Made by a program: the position numbers and the translations under genes. Below, piece by piece: positions 33,781 through 45,145 of a stretch of DNA of 64,000 nt. How positions within the stretch are numbered: position 1 is the first letter of the stretch; every line of letters begins with the position of its first letter. Source of the stretch: Larix kaempferi (taxonomy: Eukaryota; Streptophyta; Pinopsida; Pinales; Pinaceae); the NCBI GenBank assembly GCA_027924585.1, contig BSBM01000826.1, forward strand, positions 16,136,001 through 16,200,000, read 5' to 3'. Under the pieces are notes generated by a model. The model was not told the DNA's origin. It saw only the letters and a list, made by a program, of their open reading frames with translations, and did not search any database.

Positions 33781-34987
33781 ACCTGTTAGGATTGCTTTTA
33801 ACCCAATCCACTTTGATTTGCTAAAACTGGATCTGGAGCTGGATTAGGGTTTGTATGAGAAACCCTAAAAATTCAAACTTTGGATTTCAAACTCCTGAAT
33901 GGATGGAAAGATGTGCCTTTATGGGCTGATCAAGCTAGCATACTTCAATTTTGAAATCTCCAAAATTTGACCCCTCAAAATTGCCTTTCAAACTTCTAGA
34001 TCTTCTGGACAGGATCCCGAACTAGGGTTTGGTGAAGCCCACCCTTTTACTGAATCAAAAGGTTTGATCCAAAGCTCTAAACTTCTATTTTTCTAAGGAG
34101 ATTCCAACTGTAGTCACAGACTTCAAAACTTCCAACTTTTGCAGAAGCCCTACTTTTCCACCTTTCCGATCAAGGTCCTGAACTAGGGTTTGATCAGCCC
34201 ACCCTTCTAACCAACCAAAAAATTCAATCTTGGTCTCTAAATTTCAATTTTTCTGAGTAGCATTTTAGCCATGGACTCCGATTCCAAAAATTCCAACTTT
34301 CTCCGAAACCCTAATTTTCCACAGTAGTGACGATTCAGGAATGAAGGTGCTCAAAATCCAAATCTGTTTTGACATAAATATGCACCTGATGGTTTCTGGT
34401 GTAACTCCAAAATTACGAATCCAAAGGGTATGAAAAATCTTCCTATGGTAGCCCGACCTATCTTATTTCCAACCCGACATGTCTGACCTCAATTGGATTC
34501 TTTGAGAGAGAGTTATGCCAAGTGTCGCAACGTGACCTGTTTATGGGATAAAACAGGAGAGTGAACTTGTACGATGTGCCACGTGTCACTGGTTCAACTT
34601 CGGCCTCTAAAAACGTTACCTGATATAGTAAAGTCCATGCACTACCTGTCATGTTTTAATAAATTTTATTTGTAGCTTCCTATCCCAAGTTATGACCTTT
34701 TTTCCTAGGTCACCTGATTATGACTGAGATCTGGAAAAGGTAGAAACCTTAACTTGTATTGATCATAACTCACAAACTACAACTAATATGAGGGTGTCCT
34801 TTGGACACAAGGTACATGGGGATGTTATGTACTACCTGTAAAGGTTTCAGATCCTGAACCTTCTCCAAAATGGATTTATAGTGAAAGTTCCACAATGACT
34901 GGTTTTTTCTATACAAAACCCTAACCTTCAAATTGTCGCAAGTGAAGCAAGTGTCGTAAGTGCCATACATTTCCTTCCTTCAGGTTA
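33781..34987 (-). other. Leader of the minus-strand copia element, with internal repeats
   Basis: Non-coding. Segments near 34010-34140 and 34165-34300 are similar (GAACTAGGGTTTG, AGCCCACCCTT, AAAATTCCAACTTT), with a weaker third relative near 33900-33990. The 66-codon ORF at 34770-34970 (minus) shows no known motif. Confidence 0.45.
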
Positions 34988-34999
34988 TCTCTAATACCA
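34988..34999 (-). other. Primer binding site of the minus-strand copia element
   Basis: On the minus strand TGGTATTAGAGA directly follows the LTR; it differs from the initiator-Met PBS TGGTATCAGAGC at two bases. Confidence 0.75.
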
Positions 35000-35601
35000 T
35001 GTTAAGATTCAATATGATAAGATATAAAATATCATCATTTCATTTCATTTCACAACAATAGCATATACAGGATCACTAAAAGAACAACAAGCACAGCATA
35101 AACACAAGAGACACAGATTTATCCTAGGAAACCCTCACGGGGTAGAAAACCTAGCAAAGGTTTCTCAATATAGATGACCAACAAATACAAAGATGCAAAC
35201 CCTAGAAACGAGCTCCTTCTCCTCCATAGCATACCTCTCCCTCACCTATGCGCTATTCACAAGGTAGTGTAGTGTGTGTTAAATGAGGAACACACCTCCT
35301 CTATTTATACACATTTCTGACTTGTATTTTATATTAACTACGTCGGCCCCAACTTAACCACTGGGTTAAACACCCCATTACAACTGACTGGGCCAACCCC
35401 TCTAGGGTGGTCTAATAACCCTTTGACCAACATAACACATACAGGGCTGACTCCCACTAGGGAAGTCTAATAACCCAAGTTACCACATTCCGACGGAGGA
35501 ATAAAAAGCTCTGGATATACAATAAGGTCTTCACGGAGGAATGAAACATCTCCAGAATAATAAAGTACAAATATAATATTCTTATAAGTTACAATATTTC
35601 A
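35000..35601 (-). repeat. Copia LTR related to S (5' LTR of the minus-strand element)
   Basis: On the minus strand it begins TGAAATATTGTAAC and ends TCTTAACA. It shares GGGTTATTAGACCACCCTAG and GTATAAATAGAG with LTR S at 63208-63895, so the two are members of related families. TATA box at 35301-35309. Confidence 0.8.
35301..35309 (-). promoter_or_regulatory. TATA box of the minus-strand copia LTR
   Basis: CTATTTATA on the plus strand equals TATAAATAG; the same box is at 63579-63587 in LTR S. Confidence 0.6.
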
Positions 35602-36239
35602 ACCGATTCTTCCTTTGCTTTTCAAATTGTCTATTAGATGGGATTATCCATACATGAGATATCTCAAGGATGAGAGGACTACAACCAAATACATTGAAAA
35701 GAATAGGAGGACAAAATCTATGTGGGAGAAAGAACTTGTCATTTCAAAATTAACACTCTAATTTCAACATTAAAACTCTGTCATTTCTAAATTTTGATCA
35801 TGAACTTCTATCATGATGACACTTATTGACTCAACATGTAGACTAAAAAACTCAATTGATACACCTACGTAGACTCTACACTGAATGCCTGCAATTCTTG
35901 AGATTCTCATCCTTTGGTGACTATGCACAATATCGCAATGTCATGCTTATGCTTGCTAAGGTTTAAACAATGTCATGCATTTTAATCATTAGAAGTAGAA
36001 GAAATTTATTGTTGGATTCATTTTATTTGAAAGAGTAGTTATAGTTTGAAAGAACTCTCTCCTTACCTTAGCTAGCATTCATTGGAAGGAAAGGCTTAGT
36101 TGATTCATATTCATTTGCATGGTTTGATTCAGTCATCACACCATGCATTGCACTTCCATCACCTGACTGAGTAATACAACCATTAAAATTTAACTCGCTA
36201 AATCAACACACTTTAACCTTGCTTGAGGATAAAAAGAAT
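35602..36239. other. No gene seen
   Basis: AT-rich, no ORF over 60 codons and no recognised repeat. It may include the LTR of the gypsy relative that follows, but no edge could be placed. Confidence 0.35.
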
Positions 36240-36960
36240 TCGGTAGTTAGGTAGGACACCGGGGATAGGAATCCAAACAATTCCCCCTTGTCATTTTCAT
36301 CTGAGACATAGTTGTTGTCCTCTAGGGTACTAAAATCATCTAGTACTTATTGACACGGTCATCAACCAGTTTGTGGAGGGGCCTCCCATTTTTTCGGGGG
36401 TTAAGCCGTGAGGATTGATTCCGGATGGACTTTGTGGAATGCCACACTCCACTTAGTGCCTAAGGCATATCGATCCATTGTCTTCCTTGTACTTTATCGT
36501 GTTGGTGATACAGGGGTGCTAAGACAAAAGTGCCTAAAACCTTCTCCAACGTGTCATGAACAAGGTATCTTAGTGACTTTTCTTCTAGGGATCTTTTACC
36601 CAAGATCCCTTTTGGTAGAGGGATATACTTCCATTATTGGTCTCTCATTTCATATTGTTCGACTTGGATTTCATCACCTTGCGAAGGATACAATTTGTCG
36701 AGGTCTCTAGCTCCTAGTTAGGAAGTTTTCTTGCTATTTCACCTTTTTAGAGGGTCTTTTTCTTTTTAGTGTTGCTTATTGGCATTCTGACCACTTTTGT
36801 TTCAGCTCGCTTACTATGACACCGGTGCCAGTACAGTTTTTTGAGCTTGCTTTTTTGGCCTGCGAGCCTTGTCTTTTCCTAGCTCCCCTTCTGCACGCTC
36901 GGTTGCTTTAGGGTTTTTGAGTTCTTACACAGTCACTTACCAATTATCTGATGATGTGTG
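36240..36960 (+). mobile_element. Gypsy leader fragment, inverted relative of 14600-15341
   Basis: GTAGTTAGGTAGGA, TTGTTGTCC, GGTATTCTGACCA-like and TTTAGGGTTTTTGAGTT-like blocks match the minus strand of 15341-14600 in the same order. It is a diverged 5' leader of the same Tat-like family in opposite orientation; the ORF at 36408-36710 in it has no known motif. Confidence 0.65.
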
Positions 36961-37189
36961 ATGTCCTCTTCTCCTAGGTATTCGAGATGGTTGAGTTAGA
37001 TGGTATTCTCAAGGGACTGGACACCCCTTTATGGAGCCACTAACGCTTGACATTAGGAGTAGTCTAGAGGACCACATGATCACATCATCCATGTGTACTT
37101 TTCCTTTTACTGTGATGATGGAATTTCAAGTTATATGGAACACTGGTACATTTGAGAGAGGGATGATTGGTTGTACCCCACCTTGGTTT

Positions 37190-37742
37190 ATTGTCTTTTG
37201 GTCCTTTCATTTTGTTGATAAAATTTTTGTGGTACCTTTCCTTTTACCTTTTGGGTCTTTTACTCATCTTGGGTTATCTTTTGATTTGTACCACCTTTTA
37301 TGTTTTTGGTCTTGTGGGTACTATGGTAGTTTGTCCACATTTGAGGTACACCCCCTTTGTCCAAATTGTTATGAGTCTTTATACCCACTTCGTACCACCC
37401 TCCAGACCTTAGTTAGGAATATTGCTTGCTATCATACCTTTTAGAGGTATTGCAATATATATTTGACCTTATTTGTACCTTCACCACAATGGTTGATTTA
37501 CTTTTGGTCCTTACACCATGTTGTTTATTGGTCTTGTGGTACCTTGTCCTTTCATTTTGGTCCTTTCGTTTTTTTGTGGTGCCTTGCCTCTTACCTTTTG
37601 GGTCTTTTACTTATCTTGAGTTATCTTTTGATTTGTACCGCCTTTTATGTTTTTGGTCTTATGGGTATAACTATGGTAGTTTTTCCACATTTGAGGTAGT
37701 ACACCCCCTTAGTCCCAAGGGTTATGAGTCTTTATACCCACT
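37190..37742. repeat. Two direct repeats of about 190 bp
   Basis: 37198-37390 and 37558-37742 share TTTTGGGTCTTTTACT, TTATCTTTTGATTTGTACC and TTATGAGTCTTTATACCCA; the period is about 357 bp. The region is T-rich. ORFs in it are low-complexity shadows. Probably more of the gypsy leader or its surroundings. Confidence 0.6.
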
Positions 37743-38219
37743 CTTTTCTTTTTGACTTGTACCTTACTGGTTGGTCTTTGTACCCTTTGGTTGGTCCTTG
37801 TACCTTACTAGAGGCCGTGAGTCTCTTTGGCCTCAGTTTGCTGGCTATCAGCTCATTTTTATTGTGATTGTATTGATCCTTTTGACTGTCATTGACTTTC
37901 TTTGATTGACCGTACCATAGTCTAGTCATCTCTCTCTTTGGTTTGCACTAACCCTATAATAGGGTCACTTGATTCCTAGAGTTGACTGGCCTCTAAGAGG
38001 CACAACCATTTCTGAAAGTAACTCTTCTGAGTATATTACAGGAAACATCTACACCCAGGTAATCAAATATGTGTTGGTAAGACTTAAGTAATCAAATTGT
38101 TGGTAATCAAATATGTGGTAAATAATTTGAATTAAGTAGTTAAGACTTGTCCTGTCAGACAAAATTGTTGGTAATCAAATATGTGTTGGTAAAGAATTTT
38201 AAGAGTGGTGGAACTCCTC
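37743..38219. other. No gene; short repeated motif before the viral fragment
   Basis: GTTGGTAATCAAATATGTG occurs near 38099, 38168 and, in part, near 38060. No ORF. Confidence 0.4.
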
Positions 38220-38639
38220 GATTGAACTTGTGAGGAAAATTATTTTGGAGAATAAGTGTCCTGACTATGGGACAACAACAAATATCTATTCAACAATAGA
38301 TGAGATATTCTGGGAACTAGGTGGGAAAATAATTATAAACCTTCAATTACCAAGTACTATAGTGATGAGTGACTTAATGAAAACCATGCAAATTCCATAA
38401 TTTAATAGGATATATTAGGACAAAGCCATCCTTGAGAGGTGGAGAATGGATTTTTAGAGTTTTCCACTAAAATTGAGAGATTTAGATGTTACAGCATGAT
38501 AGGGACATGGGACTAAGAAGGCATATGATTAATGGGAAACACATGGGGTAGCATACACTATTTTACAATAAGTCATCACAAGGTTCCTTTCTTAGGTTAG
38601 ATCATCCTTTTGTTACAAGAGGAATTGGTGCACATATGA

Positions 38640-39105
38640 GAACGTGAAAACTTTGAAAAAAAACCACCTTGAATATAAAAGCAAGGTAAAAATGTTAGCC
38701 ATACTGCATGTCATCGATGATAACCTTCCAAAGATTATAGAAATAAATTCTTCATACCTAGGATGGGGAGGAGTTTTAAAGTAGGTAGGAAAACCTAAAG
38801 AAGAGGAAATAGTCTAGTTTGCATCAGGAACTTGGAATACAACTAAGCAGAACTATGCCACTATCAATAAAGAAATCCCTGCAGTACTGAGATGCATAGA
38901 GAAGTTCAAATTCATTTGTTGAACCATGACTTTACCATAAGAATAGATTGCTCTAGTCTTCCATTTGTGCTAAACAACACAATAAAAAATGCAACAGCAA
39001 AAGGAAAGTTTGCAAGATGGCAAGCATTGTTTTCTTGTTATAACTATACTGTTGAGCACATTTCTGGTAAAGCAAATAGCATTCCTGACTTTTTAACGAG
39101 ATAAT
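38640..39105 (+). pseudogene. Endogenous pararetrovirus (Caulimoviridae) RNase H
   Basis: The last 70 codons (38892-39104) match the C-terminal RNase H of plant pararetroviral polyproteins: a RIDC block, FARWQALFSCY, VEHISGKANS and the ending PDFLTR, which is characteristic of the family. Upstream, in another frame, come a GWGGVLK block, SGTWN and NYATINKEI, the N-terminal RNase H part, broken by stops. No reverse transcriptase could be read further upstream (38220-38640), although one open stretch of about 60 codons is there. This is an old, defective genomic copy. Confidence 0.8.
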
Positions 39106-39186
39106 ATTTGACACAGAAGTATCCTGTTAATTTTTAACAAGCGAGCTTGAAAGCAAGTTAGCCTGAAGCAAGCAATCCTAGAGAAA

Positions 39187-40125
39187 GTGATCCCTAAGAA
39201 AGTGAGCGTAGAAGATTGTAGCGGAATCCAGTGGTCCCATAACCCACAAGTAAACATGGAAATCTCTGCTTGGATCGGAGGAAAACATCATATCTATAAT
39301 ATTAATGATAATATGAGTTGGTTGAATCATATGCAAACATGGAAACCTAGGTGGAAGTTGAGACATACTGAAGTATTGGATGCTAACTTAAAGGGATCTT
39401 ATGCTTTTATTAGACTAGTTCCAGAACTCAGAAGAATGCCTATGGGATCCAGTATTGTACCAGAGATGATTTACAACAACACCCTGAGAAAAGCAGTCGA
39501 TGCAAGCAATTGGTTAACACACCTCTACCATGATCTTAACTTAATCATGACAAAGGTCTCTACACATCACCCCAGGCTACAACTAGACCATAAATACTAC
39601 TGTATTAACAGGATACGTTCTTTGAAAGCATGGCCACATCAAGATGCTAGTCTCCGATTTCCAAGTACTACCCACACTTATGAAAAATATAAAAAACTAT
39701 TGTGGGATTTCTTGAGAAAAGAAAATACAGATAGAACATATTATACCATGTTAAGGTTTGGACATTAAAGTACACATATACATGAGGATCCTCCATTCTA
39801 TGGCCTTGATTGGATGAGAGACTGGTGGTAGTCATTCGGCATCAACATGACAGCATTAGAACCAACTACTATTTATAATCTAAAACAGGAAGTTGGAGAA
39901 TCTCTCGAACAAGTCAAATATATTTTGCAGACAAAGATTACTGAGGATCAAATCCTTGAGTACTACATTCAAAAGAAAGTACAATGGCTTGTCAAAACCC
40001 GCATAGATGTCCACATGCATCAGAATAGATGCGTGGTCCTGAGGTCTGTTAATTCAAAGGCATGGGATACTCAATCCAATGTCTTTCGAGAATTATATGG
40101 TCCCCCATACTCCGATGATTTGTAG
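39187..40125 (+). pseudogene. Conserved-looking ORF behind the pararetroviral RNase H, unknown role
   Basis: One frame is open from 39187 to 40125 except for stops at 39766-39768 and about 39829. It is not in frame with the RNase H end. The product is rich in Trp, Tyr and His, with a basic, possibly RNA-binding character, and no domain that I know. By position it is a second viral ORF or a polyprotein tail. The open frame beginning at 39847 forms its last 92 codons. Confidence 0.55.
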
Positions 40126-40520
40126 ATATCTCAAAAGTATTTGGCTATGAGTGGGGCCTGTCCATTCAGAATGTCGTAATAAGATTCCATTCGACTAAGA
40201 GAGTGGTCCTGTCCTCTCTAAGTTTTAGGTAGAGAACCATTTGAGGCCTTCGGGTTTGGTCTCTCTCTATTCCGTGTCTGAGTTTGAGAAAATGTGTACG
40301 CTCTGCAACTAGCTTTTGTTGTATTAGATTGCAACAAAAACCTTGTCTCTCCTTAAGTCTAGCATCTGTTAGGAAAAGGAATAACAGGAGTATGCTCTAT
40401 GGCTGGCCCTCGTGGTATAAGATCACTCCAGAAACCTGATACTTCCTTAAGTATAAATCTTGAGTCTATACTTGTTCGAGGAATTATGCTCTTTCTATAT
40501 TTCAGTTTAGATTTTGAATA
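40126..40520 (+). promoter_or_regulatory. Possible pararetroviral intergenic (promoter) region
   Basis: Non-coding sequence after the last viral ORF. TATAAAT lies at 40452-40458. In Caulimoviridae the large intergenic region behind the last ORF carries the promoter, hence the call; no polyadenylation signal or tRNA-Met site was identified, so this stays tentative. Confidence 0.35.
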
Positions 40521-41244
40521 ATATTATACAAGTTTCACAACATTATATAAAATATTTTTTTTGAATATTTGTGAACACTTATTAACCACCTCAAAGATCT
40601 TAGTTTTGAAAGTCATAAAAACTTTTAGAAATTTTCCATAATGGTTAGTTATTTTTATTTTATATTATTATTTGTAAATATAAATATCTTACTAAATGTG
40701 AGTGTAATTCAATTACAAAGGTGATGAACCCAAACTGATGGGATGAGAGAGAATTTAGAGCCATGACGACAAAGATAGTTAGATGGTGTGATATGGGACT
40801 CAAGACCCAAAGGAGCATTAAAAGACAGCTCATAATTGCATGAATTTATACTCGTAAGAAAGATAAAGTGATCCTCTTCCTCATCACTTGAATGCCTACA
40901 TTTTGAGAAAGGGAATGCGGTACAAGTCACCTTATAAAAGGCGCTACACATCACCTTTTAAGAGGCGCTATGCCTTGCGGTCCTATCTAAACTTTTTTCC
41001 CATGGTGTAGGTAGAACCAAATAGGTATTTTTCATATCTGTCTTCCTCAAGCGAGGGAATTTTAGGAAGGATAGAGGAAAGCGAGACATCCAATAGGTCT
41101 ACAAGAGTTGTATCGACCAGATGTCAAAATACCAGAAGAAAATTCCATAAACACATGGAATTTTTTCGCACTCAAGGGGGGTCATGTTCCTATGATGATG
41201 GGACAATAGGCGACGTCGAGGTGCCCTAGAGGTACAGACATTTA
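40521..41244. other. No recognised gene
   Basis: AT-rich to 40690. An 81-codon minus-strand ORF at 40709-40954 has no known motif. A short repeated AAGGCGCTA/AGAGGCGCTATG motif is at 40935-40975. Left end of the CACTA-like element was looked for here (CACTAGG) and not found. Confidence 0.35.
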
Positions 41245-41784
41245 ATGAAACAATGGCTACCCAAGGATCTTCCTCAACCTAACATATATTTTTGTGTGGA
41301 TGAGAGGATATATCGAATTTCACCCTCGTCATTACATGGTTTGGGGTTGTTTTGCATGGATGGCATAAAGTTTTGTTACAACACATGTACAAAATTGATG
41401 GAGTATGTTGGACTCTGTTACAACTAAAAATATTGGATGCGCCTAGTCCAATATACACAAAGTATGCGTAGATATGGATTTTCAGCAAACTATTTACAGT
41501 TGAAAGACAAAGATCAAAATAAAGGAGCAACGTTGTACATTGACGGAAGGCCAAAGGCCACAGGGAATATTGCAGGGTTTATAAACAGTACGAAACCAAG
41601 GTCTACAATTAAGCAACCAAACTGTGAATTTGAGGGGCATGAAGGAAACTGTATTTTTGTATGTGCCATTAAATCAATATCTCCATGGAAAGAATTGCTT
41701 ATTAATTACAATTTGAATCAAGTAAATACAAACACGGTTACTATGGGAGTGGTACATATAACAATTTACCAAAACTTTTATTAA
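41245..41784 (+). pseudogene. SET-domain-like ORF within the CACTA-like element
   Basis: One frame, split by a single TAA at 41425-41427. The first part reads IYRISPSSLHGLGLFCMDGI and LMEYVG, like the SET N-terminal strand (G-x-G-L-F). The second part has GATLYIDGRPKATGNIAGF, INSTKPRSTIKQPNCEFEG and ELLINYN, matching the SET motifs NHS-x-x-PNC and EL-x-x-Y-Y. The catalytic NHSC is replaced by NSTK and the last motif is YN rather than YDY/YGY, so methyltransferase activity is doubtful. Histone lysine methylation is the role of the canonical family. It precedes the exon ladder and lies on the same strand as the transposase-like region; GTAAAT (41720) or GTACAT (41752) could be its splice donor. 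Confidence 0.6.
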
Positions 41785-41851
41785 TGAATTTAACATCTTA
41801 AGGATTTTTTGTTAGTTTATTTCTTTTAAATTTTCCATATTTACTTCGCAG

Positions 41852-42639
41852 GCTAGTGATCGGGAAAAATCCATGCCAGCAGATGGTAGGAGGAGTACAT
41901 CTTCCTCGAGGGAGAAGGTATACATCTTTGTAATAGTAAAAATATAATAAGAAAAACGAGTTTTTTTTGCATTGTTTTTTCATTAGTATATTGGTTTGGT
42001 TTATATAATGTTATATATATTTGATGCAGAACGTTGATCAGGAAAGCCACCCGAATGTTCATCAGACGACAGCAGCCTCGAGGAAACTGATTGTAATTGT
42101 ACAAATTAAATATGTCACAATGTTTTCTCATTATATTAATGTTTCAATGAATATTTTGGTTTCGTTTAGGTAATCTTCTCTATGTTTTTTATGCAGGTTG
42201 GTTCTGTAAGGGTCACAGTAGATCATACCATACCTACCTCGACGCAATAGGTATACATCTTTGTAATAGTAAAAATATAATATGAAGAATAGTTTTTTTT
42301 GCTGTGTTTTTTCATGGATAGTTTTGGATTTGTTTAGGTGATTTGCTCTATGTTTTTTATTTAGCGTTCTGTAAGGGGAAACTCCCAGCTATTAGTAGAT
42401 CGGGGCAAGTCACCTATGACCATTGATCTTATGAGTGGATCACGATCCTCGAGGTTGCAGGTATAATTCATTGGAATTGTACCAATATAATACGTAGCAT
42501 AATGTTTATTTTGTTATGTATTTTTCGTGTGTATACTGGTTTCGTTATGATAATGTTTTCTACTTCTTTTTTGTAGGGGCTGGATGATCGAGGCAAGTCC
42601 ACAGCTGTGGATTAGACAACACCATCATCCAAGCATCAG
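41852..42639 (+). pseudogene. Ladder of five short duplicated exons
   Basis: Candidate exons 41852-41917, 42030-42092, 42197-42250, 42365-42460 and 42577-42639 have lengths 66, 63, 54, 96 and 63, all multiples of three and all phase 0, with AG acceptors and GT donors (GTATAC, GTAATT, GTATAC, GTATAA, GTAAAC). The introns are also alike (GTATACATCTTTGTAATAG occurs twice; TTTTTTATGCAG-type ends). Exons share SSR and SVR / DRGKS motifs. Spacing is 167-212 bp. In-frame TAGs are at 42248-42250 and near 42613. Boundaries are by eye. Confidence 0.55.
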
Positions 42640-42751
42640 GTAAACCTAGTTGTAATTTTAGGAATCTATCATGATAGATATGTTTTGTTAGTATAATTTT
42701 AGGAATCTATCATGATAGAACTCAATAGTGTTTTATATATTTTTGTTGAAG

Positions 42752-44905
42752 ACCAGTGAATCGATATATGAAACAGCATCGCAACAATATTCAATAGATC
42801 CTAAAGTGGTTGAGATGCTTAACGATCCCGACATAATTGGTGAATCCACAAACCCGTTTAAGATGATAGACAAAATCTTGAATAAATATAGTGTGGAAAT
42901 CGTTTCTCTATTAATCAAGGTTCCGCAGACAAGATAGATTATAGCAAGGATTGAATTGTTGGAATAGAGATATGAAACCTTGCAAGTAAGTTGAGGAATC
43001 TTGAATCATAAAATAATTCATTTATAACTTTATAATTTTCTCTTTTATATGATAGTACTGAACGTATAAAATGTGGTTTGTATTTACAGAATTATCAGAT
43101 ACCACACAATAGTGGTCCGGGCGGTCTTGGGCCTAGCGAGCCTCGTGGAGAGACGTCGCATCATGAGCAAACGAATCCACGTGCATCGACTCCTTCGCTA
43201 GTGTTATCGACTGAACAGTCGGCAACACGTTCTGAAACACCACAGACCCCAGCTGTGAATGCACCGGCCACTAGTGACCGATGCACACTAGATCATCTAG
43301 AAGAAGGGGTTGACACCGAGACTCTTAGTATTATTGATATCGCCAAAGCTGGATTTCCAGTATCTTCCCGTGTCACTAGAATGGGAATAGTCGAGGCAAA
43401 ATTTTTGGTGGATGAAGATCTCATCCCAATAAATATAGAGAAGATCCCAGGTAATTAATATACGTTGATAAAGTTAGTGTTTATAATTTCATTGTAATAT
43501 ACCGATAAAACATTTTTTTCAACTAATTATGATCATGGCATGATCGTTTTGCAGGAAATAATGTTTTGTATAAACAAATGAATGACTTTCCCTTGGATAT
43601 CTTTGGGACCACCATCCGAACAAGGTGGGATAGACAACTGAAAAATTTAAAATATGTGCTCACTAATCGGTTGGTTTCCCTGTTTGGCGACAAGTCCTTC
43701 AATCAAGCCAAGGTCGTAAAAAAGGCTGGACAACATATGAAGATTATCCGAGACCAATATAGGGTCCACCTGGAAAAAAACCATAGGTATGAGCGCCCTC
43801 CAATTCTTGCAGCAATTGAGTGGAAAGCTCTAGTGGATGATGGAAAGGAGAGCGATCAGAGAAAAGAAGGAAAGATAACACTAGGCACAGGGAGGTATGC
43901 AATACTTTCCGTAATGTAATTATAAACCTTATTATTATTGATTTCTCTATTGAATTTGGAACATCTAACATATTTCAACACTTGCATAGGTTGTCATACA
44001 CATCAAAGGCCACAAAGGCAAGATTGGAAAATATAGGTCATCACAAGCTTGGGCCAGGTGGTTATTTGAATTTGGCGGCATGAATTGTAAGTTTCGAAAA
44101 ACCAATAATGCATACAAATAATAAATTTCAAATTATTTTTCGTTTTATTGCACAGCAAAATGTTAATTAACAACGTTATGCAAATATGCAAGCCGACCGA
44201 TTCAAAGAATTTCCCACTGAGGAAGACATGAAGCTTGGCTTCCAGCACAGCTTTGGAGCTATTGTTGAATGCCGAAAAAGCTTGTCTGGGCAAACACAGT
44301 CTTCTGGTACTAATCCATCTGGTGCACATGTATATAGAATCTATAGAGTTTAATGAATATTTATTACTTGTGCAATCTATTCGTTATAAATAATTGACAT
44401 CGAATATTGACTCTGTTTTGAGCAAGAAAGCAATGATCCCCTAATTAATGTCGAGGAGGGACCACAACAAATCGAAGATCATGCTTCGAATCCTGGTAAT
44501 GAATTTATTCATATGCTACAATTTTATGTATCGCATTGAAGATGGTGAACATTAATTGTAGTTCACCGTATTTCAACTGCAAAGCATGTAGAGACTGCAC
44601 AGTTTGAGCCTGGACAAGAACATGAACAACATGACGTGGCCACACTAGGTAAAAAAACACCTTTGTAATGTTTTTTTTTAATGAAATACTTGTCGTTACA
44701 ATAGAAAAATATAACGATGTAACATTTTCACATTGTTGCAGTAAATCCGAAGCCCTTGCCACAAAATCCAAGTCTGGATCAGAACTCTAGGATGCAGACA
44801 TCATGAGAAGCACTTGTTGAAGAACCAAGAACTGGAGGAGAAAATCCACAGGATGATCTTGTTAGAGATTTTGTACTAAAGAGAAAAAGAATTAAAAACA
44901 AGTGA
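42752..44905 (+). pseudogene. Transposase-like multi-exon part (plant En/Spm-associated)
   Basis: Predicted exons: 42752-42985, 43090-43450, 43555-43894, 43990-44086, from 44156, and further short exons to the stop TGA at 44903-44905 (end DDLVRDFVLKRKRIKNK). Phases fit across introns (0, 1, 2). The core has RTRWDRQLKNLKYVL, HMKIIRDQYRVHLEK and RLSYTSKATKARLEN with LGPGGYLNL, similar in layout to the plant transposase (Ptta/En/Spm) domain found in CACTA accessory proteins; the match is from memory and loose. TAG stops at 42935 and about 42968, a TGA near 44081 and a TAA near 44166 show decay. Confidence 0.5.
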
Positions 44906-44949
44906 ATGGAAAATTATTGTCTAATTATTTTTTATAATAATATGTTGTC

Positions 44950-45145
44950 CATGATTTTTGGCCTAATGAATGAATGAATGGTTTAATGGTTTAATGATTC
45001 AGTGTAGTAAACCGTTACCTTTAATGGTTTAATGTGTTCACTAAATGAATGAATGGTTTATTGAATGTTATCTTTTATTGAATGAATGTGTTGATTGAAT
45101 GAAACAATGGTTTAATGAATGTTAGCCTTTATTGAATGAATGGTA
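44950..45145. repeat. GAATGAATG / GGTTTAATG minisatellite
   Basis: Short copies of GAATGAATGGTTTAATG and variants follow the stop codon of the transposase-like gene, ending near 45145. Confidence 0.7.

Noticed and set aside
37031-37755. ORFs of 78-137 codons rich in Phe, Leu, Tyr
   Set aside because: T-rich low-complexity translation of a duplicated non-coding segment; no motif.
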